A DNA stretch of 64,000 nt from Oscheius tipulae (lineage: Eukaryota > Nematoda > Chromadorea > Rhabditida > Rhabditidae). Both the position numbers and the translations under genes were made by a program. Shown one piece after another: positions 13,600-30,763 of this stretch. Below the pieces are notes generated by a model. That model ran no database searches and was not told the origin of the DNA. It was given only the letters and a program-made list of their open reading frames with translations. Location of the stretch: contig JASJZH010000001.1 in the NCBI GenBank assembly GCA_037178975.1, forward strand, positions 1,612,001-1,676,000, given 5' to 3'. Each line of letters starts with the position of its first letter. The first letter of the stretch is position 1.

Positions 13600-14082
13600 T
13601 TTTTGTTTTAAATCGACAGAAGGAGACAAAGAAGGGCCAGAAGAAGAAGAAGAAAGATATCGAGCTCGTTGAATTCATTGCGTACTCAACTCGAGAATAT
13701 TTTCAATCACACGCCAAGCTCAGTTTCAACACCTTTTTCTTTTAAAAATTTCGTCATTTTCACGGCATTTTTGGCTTCAAGCCTTGTTAAAATTATCTCC
13801 TAACAGTCCGATTACTTGGCCAGTTCAAAAACGAGTTTTTTGCACCCGAAAAAAATATTCCCTAGTATAAAAACCCTGCTGTAACGGGGGTATTCTTTCC
13901 TGGACGGTTTCTGAGTCCAGACTCTTCTTCAACAGACCCCTCACCATGCTTGTGACCCTGCTTTGTATAATAAAAGAATCTTACAACTAATCCATCGTGT
14001 TTTGAAGGTTTAGATACAAAGGTTTACCTGAATCTCAAACACTCACATAAAACGCCTCGTTTCAGCTTTAATCAGAAGAAGA
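13600..14082. other. Divergent spacer between RAMAC and STMP1-like gene
   Basis: AT-rich and without coding signal; it should hold the promoters of both flanking genes. No motif is distinctive. Confidence 0.4.
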
Positions 14083-14382
14083 ATGGGCTTATTTTCACAC
14101 CTCTTCGCAATGGGAATCGGAGCCTATGGAGGCATGTGGGTAGCCCAAAATTACGAGGTTAGTAGGCAGTTTTTGGCATTATTTCCCCCCACCGGCTAAA
14201 CTGACCTTTCTATAACAGTTTTTTTTGGCACGATAAGTTCACTTCGGCTCTCTAAAATGCCCACAATTTATCAGAAGTTGCCTACCAACTGCCATTTTTA
14301 GATGGGTCAAGTTCCGTCTGCGTCGCAGCTGGTTCAACGACTCGAGCAGTACATGTCCCAGTACAGGAAGAGCGACAAGTGA
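14083..14382 (+). CDS. STMP1: STMP1-like short transmembrane mitochondrial protein
   Basis: Two exons (14083-14157, 14302-14382) encode 51 residues. The N-terminal half is one hydrophobic Gly-rich segment, GIGAYGGMWVAQNYE, which matches the family pattern of GNVVGMYLAQNYD in vertebrate STMP1 (DUF4535), and the C-terminal half is a short amphipathic charged helix, QLVQRLEQYMSQYRKSDK. Family members are micropeptides of the inner mitochondrial membrane linked to respiratory-chain function. The intron falls just after the conserved AQNY motif. Too short for routine ORF cut-offs. Identity rests on the AQNY block and architecture. Confidence 0.82.
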
Positions 14383-14459
14383 TTACACAGGTTTTAGGTT
14401 GTACTTTTTTCACAGACTGAGTATACATTGATATCCGCAATTTATGTTATCTTTATTCG

Positions 14460-14774
14460 TTAGTATCTAAGCTCCGGAGGACCACGAAGATCTGTCTGTT
14501 CCCTTTGTCTCTTTAAGTATAGGCCGACCGCGAGACCGAGAATGATGAAGAGGAAGATGAGGAGAAAGACGACGGTGGCAAGAGCCATCTCAGGAAAGAC
14601 CAAATTAAAGGGGTTGACGAAATAGTGGACAGCTGCCAGAAATATGATGATTACGTAAACCTGGAACTTTTTTTTGAGTAAATATCATAGACTCACTCCC
14701 GAGATCGTAGCTGTCTGATGAATGAGATGTCTTTTGGCAGCCCGAGACGCTTCCGGGGAGCGAGGATTCACCAT
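14460..14774 (-). CDS. Two-transmembrane microprotein, family not recognised
   Basis: Exons 14774-14697 and 14660-14460 encode about 104 residues. A basic N-terminus (PRSPEASRAAKRHLIHQ) precedes two hydrophobic segments, VYVIIIFLAAVHYFV and ALATVVFLLIFLFIILGLAV, followed by the basic tail YLKRQREQ and a proline-containing end. The intron is only 36 nt (14661-14696) with good GT and AG ends. Convergent with the STMP1-like gene, their stops 78 bases apart. A small mitochondrial or ER membrane protein is plausible, but nothing assigns a role. Confidence 0.68.
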
Positions 14775-14789
14775 TTTTGGGCTGAAAAA

Positions 14790-16046
14790 AGACTTAGCGC
14801 TTCAAAAAGTACAAATTTGAACAGGGGGAGGTCTCGGCGGCATCTCACGCAATGGCATTGACGAAAAACGTGACGGGACGAAGGTCACAATTGGTGTAAC
14901 TGGTTTGTTGACCAGTGCAAAACAATGATCTGCTGTAATAATAAGCAGATAAATCGAGGGGATTCCGACATTTCTTCGATTCGTGGCCTGTACTAGGAAC
15001 TTGTGGTGCAGTTTATTAGAAACTGAAGGAGAAAGACGAAATATTAGCGAAGGTTGGAGCTTGGGAGATGATTGTAATGATTCCGAAGAAAATCAGCTTC
15101 ACACTTCTTTGCTTGCACGATAGCATCACCATGTTTACGTCAATCTTCAGTTTAAATCATACTGTCATGTCAGAATTTTCAAAGTTTTCTGCATATTTTA
15201 AGAAGATTGAAACACTCATCAGCTATGCGAAGATTCTCGGCTGTCTCTTCACCAAAAACGAGTCCATGGAGTTCACCGGGAAGTGAACCTAGCCACAATA
15301 GTTTCGGCTCCCAGTGTCTGTTGCGGTTTTGGGGGATAGAAGTACAGTAAATCGTTTTTCTGCTACATACGATTCTCTGCTGACTGGCTTTCCCACAATA
15401 ATTCTCTATTTCCTTTACGTTACCTACCACAAGTTCTTCGATTTCATCGCCAGCAGGAAGATACATTCTTATGGTCGTTGTGTCCCATCTCCCAACTCAA
15501 TTGCAATAATCGGCATGTGATGACTGTGTTTAAAAAGTGCTCAAGGTTCTCCACTTTTCCACAAAAAAAATCTGCTTACCCACGTATTTTTTTTGTTCAA
15601 ATAGCCGTGACGCAATATTGCGTACAATGTTTTGGCTCTTTCACAATTTCGCCTGAAAAATCATCCCGAGTGATGCTATCCTCTTGCTTTTTGCTGGTCA
15701 CAACCGTTAATATTTGAAAAGATGCTTCTAGAGCGGTCATGGCTCAGTATTATTTCTTCTTACCTGATTTAGACTCATCTGTCATATAAGCTATGGACCT
15801 TATTATCAAGTGCTCGACTGCCTGCTACCTTTCTAGCGAGAAAATGACGATATATTTGTGGTGAATGGCTAAAATTAGTTGGGAAAATTTTTTTGCAAGT
15901 TGAAAAATCCGTGTTTTCCTTCCTAGAATTGTTACTTCGACGGCATTGATGAATTTATTCCTCTGGACTCGTTCCGGCTGTATTCTGTTCTTTTCACTCT
16001 TTTCTCTTGTGAAAATATCGTTAAGAATCACTGAATTTACAGAGAA
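14790..16046. other. Spacer upstream of AFG3L2, no supported gene
   Basis: A 95-codon ATG frame on the - strand (15466-15179) has a possible internal intron but no family resemblance. Other frames are short and AT-driven. It is treated as intergenic. Confidence 0.4.
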
Positions 16047-20061
<4,015 letters not shown>

Positions 20062-20292
20062 AACCTCCCTAGTTGTAAAAAAAAAAAATAGGTCTTTTGT
20101 ACCCCCTCTTCTCGTAGAAAGTTTAGGATCTCTCCCCCTCTTTCCCCATGTCTTTATTGTTATCCAGTTGTTTGTTGACTATTTTACAATTAAAATTTTA
20201 AAAACGAACCATATTTTGCATTGGAAAAATCGTGTGTTTATAGCATAAAATATCTGTTTTTGTGCGTGAGATTGGTAGGAAAAAATCTAGAA

Positions 20293-22762
20293 ATGTCGGG
20301 TCGTGGTGGACGGGGAGGCGGAGGGAGTCAGACAGTTCGAGCTGTCGCCTCGGCTCTCGGAATCGCCCGTCACGAGATGGGCGCCTTTCAGCCGAAGCAG
20401 ATTCTGGAGCCACCGCCGCTCTATCCGGTAAGGGGATTAAACTTGTTTTAGCGTCGACTTTCTGTGTTTCTTGTTTTCGCCAATAAGCTGTTTGGAAGTT
20501 TTTATGGTTTGAAATGACTCACTAATTTGAATATGTAACCGCTAATGCTACGGGTAGCACCAAAAAAAAGGATGTGCAACCAGAAACTGCTACACAAAGA
20601 GTTTTTCGCACCGGAAATCTTCGGCGGAGCACCCCAGCGTTGACAAAAGTGGGGGGAAGAGATCGAATACGGTTCCTGTCACTCTAACCATCCTTTCATG
20701 GCAGTGAATTACTCAGGCGAGAGGGGGTTGCGCAGATCACAGAGAAACGTTTTAGAAAAACGGAAAGAAAAAAAGTTTTTAAGGGCAGGGAACCAGTGTA
20801 CCCGTGTGATAAGGTCTAATATCCAACATTTCATGAAAGATTCTTGCAAGCTGTTTTTGGCGTAAGAACCGACTACTGGAACATTTGCAGTCCATTCCAT
20901 TTATGCATTAGCCTATAGTGTTGCAAAAGTCGTTTTCCTCTAATGCTGTTGCCCAAAAATCCTTTTGCAGTAGAGATGTTAAGCTAAGATTTCTTCAAAA
21001 TCGTTCTCAATTCTCTAACAATGTATCATTATGTATTTCAGGTTGTCAAGAGGAGTGTTCTGCCGCTGGAAGGCAATGCGGAAGAGCTGACCTTCATGTC
21101 CGATCTGAAGCAGGAAATTACTGAAGGGTTCGCCTTTTTCCTTACCTCCTATGATTTTTTTCCCGTTCAGATTCCAAAACTCCGAATTTTACCTGGACAA
21201 GGAGACAAAAAAGGGCATCCGGCGCTATGTGGATAAGTACGACACGACGGAAAAGTCCAAATATCGGCCAGGTTGGTCTACTGTTTTGCGTCTAAAACAG
21301 GGATGGGCAAGCAGCGACTTTTAGGGCGTACACGAGAGCGAGCACTAAAAAATATGGTAGTAGTTAAACAGGCGCCCCGGTTCGATTTTACGCGAAATTG
21401 CGTACGACGTACGCAAAACTACGGCTTGGCTCGAATTAATTTTTTTTTCGTTTTTCGTCGTTTTACCCATTTCTCGGCTTTTTTTTTTTACATTTTCTGT
21501 CTGTTTATAGTGTTGTTCGACTTCTTTCAACGTACCGCACCTTGGAATCAACAAAAAACTATCATTTGATAAAAATATTGCCTAAAAAAGGGAAATCTCT
21601 AATAAAACTTCGGTGCGGTACGTTGAAAGAAGTCGAACAACACTATAAACAGACAGAAAATGTAAAAAAAAAAGCCGAGAAATGGGTAAAACGACGAAAA
21701 ACGAAAAAAAAAATTAATTCGAGCCAAGCCGTAGTTTTGCGTACGTCGTACGCAATTTCGCGTAAAATCGAACCGGGGCGCCTGTTTAACTACTACCAAA
21801 AATATTTTTTTCAAAAACATCTAATTGAGAATGACCAAAAGTCTCTGTGTCTGAAGCCATTATTGCAATTAGTGTGTACTACTTTGTGGGCACACTAATT
21901 GTTACCAAGTCGAGCCAGTTTGGGAGCGAGCGAGCACTCGCGCTCGCCCAATCCTGGGCTAAAACCCTCTTTCTTGTAGACTTTTCCCGCCTCCCGGACG
22001 AGCTCTGCTGGATCAAGGACAGATCATCAGAGCTGGCGAATAAGCCCAAGAGAAGGAAGCTCGATCCGGTTGAGAAACGGCTCCTTCTCGATGCGAAATT
22101 CCGCAAACTGGAGGAGACGGAGACGGGCGATCCGGATCAGCAGCAGGCCGAGAGCGGTGACGACGACAAGTCGGAGACGTCTGAAAAGTCGGAACAGGCT
22201 GACGCCGAGGCCGTCTCCGAGGATGAGGGCGAGGAGGACAACGACTACATCAGCAACTATTTTGATAACGGAGAAGGGTCAGTTTTTGTGGATTTTTATG
22301 AAAAAGAAGATTGGTTATCGCCCCCTTCGGGGCTAATGTTATTGTAAATCTGTCAACTTCACACCGTAGAATCTTTTTCATGTCCTTTGCTAACCAAAAC
22401 AACTTGTTTAAAAAGTGTGTCACACGCGGGAATCGATCCCGGATTTTTTAGTTCAGGAGTGGCGATGCTTACCAATACCAACTAGAACTTTGCTAGAACT
22501 TTATTGTTGTAAGTTGGAGTCATAGACCTCGAAGTATGATTGAATATACTTGCTCAGCTCAGTTCTATTGCAAATGGTACGTTACATCCGGATTACGAAA
22601 ACGTGTTTCCGGGCGGAATCGAACCCGGGCCCGTCGCTTCCTAGCCTTTAGTGTCCACAATAGGCCACATGCAGACAGAGACGCGAGGAAAATTTAAAAT
22701 AGTCACAATTTAGGTACGGAGACGCCGGATCCGACGATAACATGGACGCGGACGAGTACTGA
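20293..22762 (+). CDS. POLR3G: RNA polymerase III subunit RPC7
   Basis: Subunit of the Pol III initiation heterotrimer (RPC3-RPC6-RPC7). Exons 20293-20427, 21042-21127, 21171-21271, 21980-22277 and 22714-22762 join in frame to 222 residues, matching the about 223 of human RPC7. Landmarks: Gly/Arg-rich start MSGRGGRGGGG, the conserved LEPPPLYP block, PLEGNAEELTFMSDLKQEI, a middle section with WIKDR and KPKRRKLDP, then an acidic tail with NDYISNYFDNGEG and GSDDNMDADEY, which parallels NDYINSYFEDG and SDDNMD in vertebrates. Two introns carry transposable elements: a Merlin foldback in intron 3 and a SINE in intron 4. The 231-bp distance to AFG3L2 suggests co-transcription. Confidence 0.93.
21348..21805. 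mobile_element. Merlin foldback MITE, family B, with 8-bp target duplication
   Basis: Element 21356-21797 (442 bp) is almost a perfect long hairpin: about 190-bp arms (ends GGTAGTAGTTAAACAGGCGC) around a short centre. AAAAATAT flanks it at 21348-21355 and 21798-21805. Its arms match the ends of the larger element at 58976-60834, so it is an internally deleted relative. It lies in intron 3 of RPC7. Confidence 0.93.
22300..22690 (-). repeat. tRNA-derived SINE copy in RPC7 intron 4
   Basis: The left part (GGTTATCGCCC, CTGTCAACTTCACACC) matches the repeat near 9495. Two tRNA-like units follow on the - strand, with B-boxes GGGATCGATTCCC (near 22430-22442) and GGGTTCGATTCCG (near 22615-22627), then GTGGCCTATTGTGGACAC, parallel to the NFS1 copy. 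Confidence 0.6.
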
Positions 22763-22965
22763 AACTTACGGATCTCCCTTATTTGATCATATCTATTGTT
22801 GTCTTGTTATTGTTGCCGTTTCCGATAAATTTCTATCACTATTTGTGCCTATTTTCAGTGCTAAAAGTCTTGATCCTTATAAATATCTTTCGACGATTTG
22901 GAATGTGGTTTTTGGATAAAAAATGAAGTTTTTTTACCGGCTTTGGTGGCCAGATTACTGGATGA

Positions 22966-23013
22966 GCCAGTTACGGAAGAACCAGTCACGGAAGAACCAG
23001 TCACGGAAGAACC
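22966..23013 (+). repeat. 15-bp tandem repeat, about three copies
   Basis: Unit CCAGTCACGGAAGAA repeated, the first copy with TTACGG. It lies about 200 bases after the RPC7 stop, in the spacer before FNTA. No frame of it is supported as coding. Confidence 0.75.
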
Positions 23014-23644
23014 AAAACATCGGGGTCTTATCAGCTAGGAGACCTTGAAAATAACCTGGCTTTTTTCTAGCCGTTTCTGACAAGAAAATCATGTAAAATC
23101 GTTCTTTTTACAAGCTCAACCAGTCTCTTTCAATGATTCTTCACGACTTTACGAAAAGAAGAACAAAAAAATATATTTTTTTTTAAAGCCAGTCACCGAG
23201 GGAAGAGCTCTATTATGTGACCAACACTATTTTCCCCCATCTGCTCGCTCCTCCAGCCGTTTTCTATTCATTTTTGTTGTTTTACAGCTTCTGTTCACAA
23301 GATTCCCCTTCATTTTTGTCAAGAGAGTCGATTTACGCTCAGAAACCGTCCCAGGTTCAAGAAATCTTGTTTACAAGTTTATTGTTGCTATTTATCCAGT
23401 CGTCCGCTGATTTCTAGCCTATTTTCCCGTTTACTGACATGTTTCTTCCGTGGTTAGGGTGTCTGGAGCTGAGAAAATCGGCAAAATAGCAGTATTCACA
23501 GCCTCCAAATCTAGTTCGAACTCTTTTTCCGTCTCAAATACCACTTTCTAGGCGTAGTCGTCTCTTAGAAGTTGTATTTCACCCTCAAAATCCGTTTTCC
23601 CAACAATTTTCAAGCTATTTCCTTCATTTCCAGTGCCCTAGAAG

Positions 23645-25171
23645 ATGACCGAAGCCAAGAGCTCGCCGCTCTATGCCGACAACTCGAGTTGGAAGGACGT
23701 CAGTCCCATCTATTTGACCGAGGACGAGCAGGGAGCCGTCCGAATTGCCGTCAACGAACAATGTAGGCTATTTTCATTATGTTTCCAATAATTATACCCA
23801 GTTACCGACGCTTTTGCCTACTTCCGAGCAGTGCTGCAGAAGCGCGAGATGTCCCAGCGCTGCATGGACCTCGTTGAGGACTGCATTCGTCTCAATCCGT
23901 CTAACTACTCTGTCTGGTTCGTTTTTTCTCCAAACTTTTTCGAATATACACAAATTTTTAGGCAGTACCGGCGCGATCTGCTCGAGGCGCTGAAGATTGA
24001 CATGAAGAAGGAGCTTAACTACATCGGGGAGGTGATTGACGAGCAGCCGAAGAACTATCAGGTCTGGCATCATCGACGCTACATTGTCGAGAAGCTCGGA
24101 GCCGACGCGGTCCCGGAAGAACTGGCCTTCATGGAGGTAGGACTGAAGGAGGAGCCGAAGAACTACCATGCCTGGCAGCATAGGTAAGCAGAAGAATTTT
24201 GATAGTCGAAAGGTGTGGGAACCAACCGATATTCACCAACCTTCCGCACCTTAACCCCCTCGTTTCCAGACACTGGCTCCTCCGTCACTTCCCGAGCAGC
24301 ATTGACGTGGACGGCGAAATGTCTTTCACTCTGAAGCAGATCATGGAGGATCCGCGTAACAACTCGGCCTGGAACTATCGCTATTCTCTCCTCCAGAAGG
24401 ACGACGCTTTTGGCAGCGACGAGAAGATGAGCGTCGAAATCAAGTAACTTTCTCCAATTTTTCGCGCCAAAAACATAATTCAGTCTCTGTATCCAGCTGC
24501 TTGGCAAGATGTCTCACAACGAGAGCATCTGGAACTACTTGGCCGGAATCGCTGACGAGGTCCGGGAGACGAAGAAGGCTGAAATTGTTAGATTTGTGGA
24601 GGATCTGTACGAGAGAACCGAGGCCGACAAGAGAGCTCCTTATATGGTGAGTGTTCCTGACTATTAGGCATTTGGCTCAAAGTCTCTGCACACTTCATCT
24701 GCAGAACATGCTCTCAGTTTGTCTTCTGTGTTAAAGCGAGTCTAAGGCGGTTGCGTATTATCTCCATGAAAGTGCCTATTATCTCATCTCATGTATTTTT
24801 TTCGAATATTTAGCGAACTCGCTCGTATGGCTCAGTCGATTAGCGCTCCTCTGATGCATCATCAGTTATTGGTTGAAGAATCATCATTTTTGACAATTTT
24901 TTTTCCTACGCATCTTTCTGATTCTCTCCCATTTTCAGGTCTCCTTCCTTGGCGACATTCTGCTCGAACGTATTGAGAAGGGCCAGGAGGCTCAGGAGAG
25001 TCACAGACGTGCTAAAGAGGTAGTATTTCCCACTTAAAAAAACACGAAATTTAGATCTACAAAGAGCTGGAGACGATCGACCCCGTGCGTCGAAACTACT
25101 GGAAGTACATGCAGATTCGCTCAGAGAACGTCTACCAGAAGCATCTGCTGAAGGAGACCCAGAAAATGTAG
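23645..25171 (+). CDS. FNTA: Protein farnesyl/geranylgeranyltransferase type-1 alpha subunit
   Basis: Shared alpha subunit of farnesyltransferase and geranylgeranyltransferase I, which prenylate C-terminal CaaX proteins such as Ras and Rho in the cytosol. Exons 23645-23762, 23802-23916, 23962-24183, 24270-24443, 24484-24646, 24939-25019 and 25055-25171 join in frame to about 329 residues. The PFTA tetratricopeptide-like repeats are visible in series: NPSNYSVWQYRR, QPKNYQVWHHRRYIVEK, EPKNYHAWQHRHWLLR, DPRNNSAWNYRYSLLQ, and HNESIWNYLAGI. The C-terminal repeat ends DPVRRNYWKYMQIR. The Pro-rich N-terminal extension of vertebrate FNTA is absent. An acceptor 10 bases before the ATG may be a trans-splice site. 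Confidence 0.95.
24822..24892 (+). repeat. tRNA-like fragment in FNTA intron 5
   Basis: GTATGGCTCAGTCGATTAGC resembles a tRNA A-box with D loop; the 3' half has decayed. Probably SINE- or tRNA-pseudogene-derived. Confidence 0.35.
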
Positions 25172-25289
25172 CCTCTTTTCACCTGAAACCCCCCTTCAAA
25201 TCTCGTGTGACCACACTGTATCTCGTCCTCTTTTCACTCTCCTAATTGCCCCTAATTTTCCATTTTGTTTTGTGTACATTTCTCGCCAA

Positions 25290-25295
25290 AATAAA
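25290..25295 (+). terminator. FNTA polyadenylation signal
   Basis: AATAAA lies 119 bases after the stop codon, following a pyrimidine-rich 3' UTR. Confidence 0.6.
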
Positions 25296-25299
25296 CGAT

Positions 25300-26185
25300 T
25301 TTTGTAAGATTTTTTGAAGCAGTCTCCTTGGTGAATCGCTGGTTTACCTCTTTTTTTCATCAATCTAAGGAAAAATGCCGTGGAAAAGAGCTAAAATGGC
25401 CCGGAATCGCGGAAACAAGCCAGATTGGGTAGGCGCGCTGTTTACGCAATCAGCTGATTGGCGGGAGCGAATGATTTTTGAACTGTTTCACAGCGATTTA
25501 CCGCATTTCGCAATGCATTTTCCTGTCCCTTTTGTTCTAAATCGATGATTTTTTAGTTGTATGATTGAAGAAATAGGTTCGAATATGGAGAAATTGATTG
25601 TTCAAGATAACAGACGAGAAATAGCGGTTGAAACTTCCTTATTCCTGTAAAGAAGGGGTTTTATCTTGGTTCTTCTAGTTTTTTTACTACTAGTATTCTG
25701 GGCAAAAAACCCGACTATTCGACTCTCAGGAAGGCTTTTGACTTTTTTCTTCTGTTTTGTTGCCGTTCAAGTTAACATGGAAACTGAGAAGCAAGAAGGT
25801 GAGAAGCAGTTCATGAGTCCCCCAGTCCGCAATTCCTACTAAAATCGTCGTTTAGGCAGTCAAGTTGCGCAATTTTCTGACCAAAAAACCTGGCAACAGG
25901 TCTGTATTTCCGAATTTCACTACAAAACAAAGCGTTTTCGATTAATCGTTCCTGTTTTTGTTGTTGTGTATCTCATGCGCTTTGACCAGAGAGTGGTCGT
26001 AGTGAGAATGATAAAAAGAAACACTGGGGAACAGCTTAGGCAGGTACCGATGACTTTTTCTGCACATTTCTGTGTGAAAACTTGGCAAACTGCTCGTAGT
26101 TTTGGAGTGGTATGACTGCTGCCTCTTCTTTGTACCTCTTTCCCTTCATTAAAACGACCAGAAAATGTTCAGGAGTCTCTGCGCC
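25300..26185. other. Spacer between FNTA and FEN1
   Basis: AT-rich sequence with no supported exon. It should include the FEN1 promoter; two unspliced ATGs in frame with FEN1 are not used by the family. Confidence 0.4.
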
Positions 26186-28010
26186 ATGGGAATCAAGGGG
26201 CTGTCCCAGGTGATTGCTGACAACGCCCCAAATGCGGTCCGTCTCAGCGAGATGAAGTCTTACTTCGGGCGCAAGGTATTAACCATTTCTTTTATGCATT
26301 TCCTGACAATTTAGGTAGCAATCGACGCCTCGATGTGTCTCTACCAGTTTTTGATCGCCGTTCGACAGGAGGGCTCCATGCTCCAGACCGAAACCGGCGA
26401 AACTACCAGGTTTCCTGCCCTTTTCAACCTCAAAAACCTCTATTTTTAGTCATATAATGGGCATGTTCTACCGCACAATTCGGATGATTGACAACGGCGT
26501 GAAGCCAGTATACGTCTTCGACGGCAAGCCGCCGGACATGAAGGGCGGCGAGCTGGAAAAGCGCAAGGAGAGACGCGAGGAGGCCGAAAAGGCCCTCAAG
26601 GAGGCTCGCGAAAAGGGAGATACGGAGGCCGTGGACAAATTCGAACGGCGTCTCGTCAAGGTCACGAAGGAGCAGAACGAAGAGGTCAAGGAGCTCCTTG
26701 GTCTGATGGGCGTCCCGGTGATTGACGCACCCTGTGAGGCCGAAGCCCAATGTGCTGCTCTGGCCCGAGATGGCAAGGTCTACGGCGTGGCCACGGAGGA
26801 CATGGACGCATTGACCTTCGGAACCAACGTCTTAATGAGGAACATGACCGTGGCAGAGGCCAAGAAGCTACCTATCAAGGTATTTTTTATTTTTTTTAGT
26901 TTCTTCAGGATCAAATTGGTATTCCTTATTCAAATTTGGCAGTAAGACTCCAAGTATCTGCCGTGTTGAAAACCCACCATTCTTTAGAACTGGGCTTGGG
27001 AAGACTTTGACATATTGACATGGTGAGGGCTGTCGCGCTGTAACTATTTATACACGGTCAAGGTTTCTGAAGAAGGTATGCGAACCAGTCCTGTAGTCTT
27101 CAAAATCGCAGTCGCTTGAGTTTGCGTTGGAAAAAGGCAAAGCTCATTACTAAAAAGCTCATCCTTGTCTTCCAGGAAATGAATCTGGCGAAGATTCTCG
27201 AGGAGTTCGAGATGACGATGGAGCAGTTCGTCGATCTCTGCATTCTACTGGGCTGTGACTACTGTGGAAATATTCGAGGTAGCCTTTTCTCTTGACTTCA
27301 AATATTCAATTTCTACCCAGGAATCGGCCCAAAAAAGGCTTTTGAATTGATCAAACAGCACAAGAACATCGAGACGATTGTGGAGAAAATCGACAAGACG
27401 GTTAGTTTCCCTCCCACTGCTCTCCAACAAGTCGGGTATCGGACCATACTGGCCCGGATTAACTTTTCAGTTGGTCTTTCCGAAACACGAAAAACACCTA
27501 AAGGGGGGTTGAATCCAGGTTGCTCTAATTCTTAGCCCGACGCTGGCGGAGCAGCGCCCCCTACGAGCGAGGCCACACAGACCTCTAATCACTGTCCAAT
27601 CACGATCACTTCTTTACAGAAGTACACTCCACCTGAGGACTGGCCCTATAAACGTGCTCGCGAACTCTTCATTCAGCCCGATGTGATCCACGACGAGAAT
27701 CTCAACCTCGTCTGGAAGGAGCCCGACGTGGACGGGATCGTCGAATTCCTCTGCGGAAAAAAGAATTTCGAGTTGGTTTTGCCTATTTTTCCCCCAAAAT
27801 TTTACGCATGCTTTTAGTGAGGGCCGAGTTCGTTCCGCTATCGCGAAAATGCAGAAAGGAAGGAGTGCCGGAGCCCAGGGTCGAATTGACTCCTTCTTCA
27901 CCACGAAGGCCGTCGTCAAATCCGAGCCAACGTCGGCCAAGCGAAAAGCCCAGGACGACAAGAAAGGTGGAGCCAAGAAACGTGGACCGCCTCACAAGAA
28001 GCCCAAGTAA
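26186..28010 (+). CDS. FEN1: Flap endonuclease 1
   Basis: Structure-specific 5' flap nuclease for Okazaki-fragment maturation and long-patch base excision repair. Exons 26186-26275, 26315-26409, 26450-26879, 27176-27278, 27321-27400, 27620-27771 and 27818-28010 join in frame to about 380 residues, the human length. The start gives the obligatory MGIKGLSQ; an upstream in-frame ATG (26165) was not chosen because the family needs Gly at position 2 for catalysis. Landmarks: [47 protein letters not shown], the helix-hairpin-helix [13 protein letters not shown] and [11 protein letters not shown]. Near the C-terminus QGRIDSFF is a PCNA-interaction box, followed by a Lys-rich tail. Catalytic acids appear complete. 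Confidence 0.97.
27470..27600 (-). repeat. Probable SINE remnant in FEN1 intron 5
   Basis: On the - strand the stretch contains GGGCTAAGAATTAGAGCAAC followed by GGATTCAACCCC, resembling the weak tRNA-like boxes of the other SINE copies. It is weakly supported. Confidence 0.3.
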
Positions 28011-28016
28011 CTCGGT

Positions 28017-28018
<2 letters not shown>

Positions 28019-28077
<59 letters not shown>
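28019..28077 (+). repeat. (CT)n microsatellite
   Basis: About 29 uninterrupted TC units directly after the FEN1 stop codon, within its 3' UTR. Confidence 0.97.
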
Positions 28078-29383
<1,306 letters not shown>

Positions 29384-30763
29384 TCTTCTCCCACCTACCA
29401 TCCCCGACGTCTTCACCATACCCAACAGTTCTCTTCAGAGCTACACTACATCTTTATTCTGCCCACAACCCATTACTTACTATCTTGTTTAGATAAATAT
29501 TTGTCGGGAAATTTCTTTCTATTCGACAGGAGTGGGGGACCGTTTTTTTTTCTGTGCTCATTCAGACTTTGAAGGAGCTTCTCGTTCACCATGAGGCAAA
29601 ATTCGCCTCTAGTGGCCGGCTTTGGCTGTAAATTGTTTTCTCGTCTTCTGAATAATACTTCTACGTTTTGGCCAACCGACGCCTCTGAACGGTCTTTTTC
29701 GCCCTCGTCTAAGAATCTATACTATCAACCTCTCCTTGTCTTTGCCTATGACCCATAATTCGCTGTCTTTGTCAATCTATCTAATCCAGATTCCCATTTC
29801 CCGTTTTAGATTGCTTTCTACCGGTCTAGACTGTCCTATGAGCCTCTAGAAGTGACAGGCTTATTTACTATCCATTCTGTCATCCCAGATCACCTGTACA
29901 CAAACCACGGCCATTTCTGAGCCCCCTCGGAACCAATAAGCGGTGGCTGTCGCGGCAGGCAGGGCTGCCCGCGGCTGGCGACGGCCATGAGAGATTGGCG
30001 ACACGGGTGGGGCAGACGAACAGACGAGGAGAGACCGCAGCCTCCCTGGAGGGCGAGAGACGGCGCGGTGCGACAAGTCGCGTCGCGGTCGTCAGTCGAC
30101 GTCGGATCGACTCGCGACCCTTCGCAGCAGCCACGTTGACTACAATACTGTAAGTTTTTACTGTTTTTGAGTGACCGTGGGTGGCTTGCTTTGTTTGATA
30201 GGGGAAAACCAGGAATTGAAAGCCATTAGAGATTGAGAGATGGTTGTAATGAAGTTGGACATCTCTTTTTTTATCTGGAAGGCGGCTGGGAACCATAGGA
30301 TTTTTTATTGCATGTCTGGTAAATGAGTAGAGGGATAGTGACAGTGACAGGAAGACAGAAAGAAAATATAGTAGTCATACTTTAGAAGTAGTTGAAGTGA
30401 GCGACAAGCGCATAGTAGAATAGACGACTAAATGGGAACTGTTCCTGATTGAACAAGAAGCGTTAGAAATGACATGTCAGTATGAGCTTGTCGCTTGGCG
30501 AGACTTCTGTATCGACAGTTCTCTGCTCTTAAGATTTCGTCTACTATAGACTAGATCACAGATATTTCTTCGTTTTCATACAGTGGGACAGAGTGACAGG
30601 GTCAGGCTACGCAATTCTGAATTCAAGCCAGTACCCTCAATAATGAGCATTTACGATCATTACGAGGCTGGTAGGTAGTTTTAGATACCCGTGCTTGCGT
30701 GCCCATAATTATCACTCTTTATTGATTCCTATCCTTGTCGACAACCAACTTTCCGTCTTGCAG
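29384..30763. other. Spacer with GC-rich island
   Basis: About 29930-30130 is markedly GC-rich and CpG-dense compared with the rest, and may be the promoter of the MADF gene; open - strand frames across it look composition-driven. A splice acceptor CTTGCAG abuts the MADF start. Confidence 0.4.

Noticed and set aside
15179-15466. 95-codon ATG ORF on the - strand
   Set aside because: Protein-like in part, but no partner exons, family or convincing context.
26165-26185. In-frame upstream ATG of FEN1
   Set aside because: It would bury the N-terminal Met-Gly that FEN1 nucleases need free.
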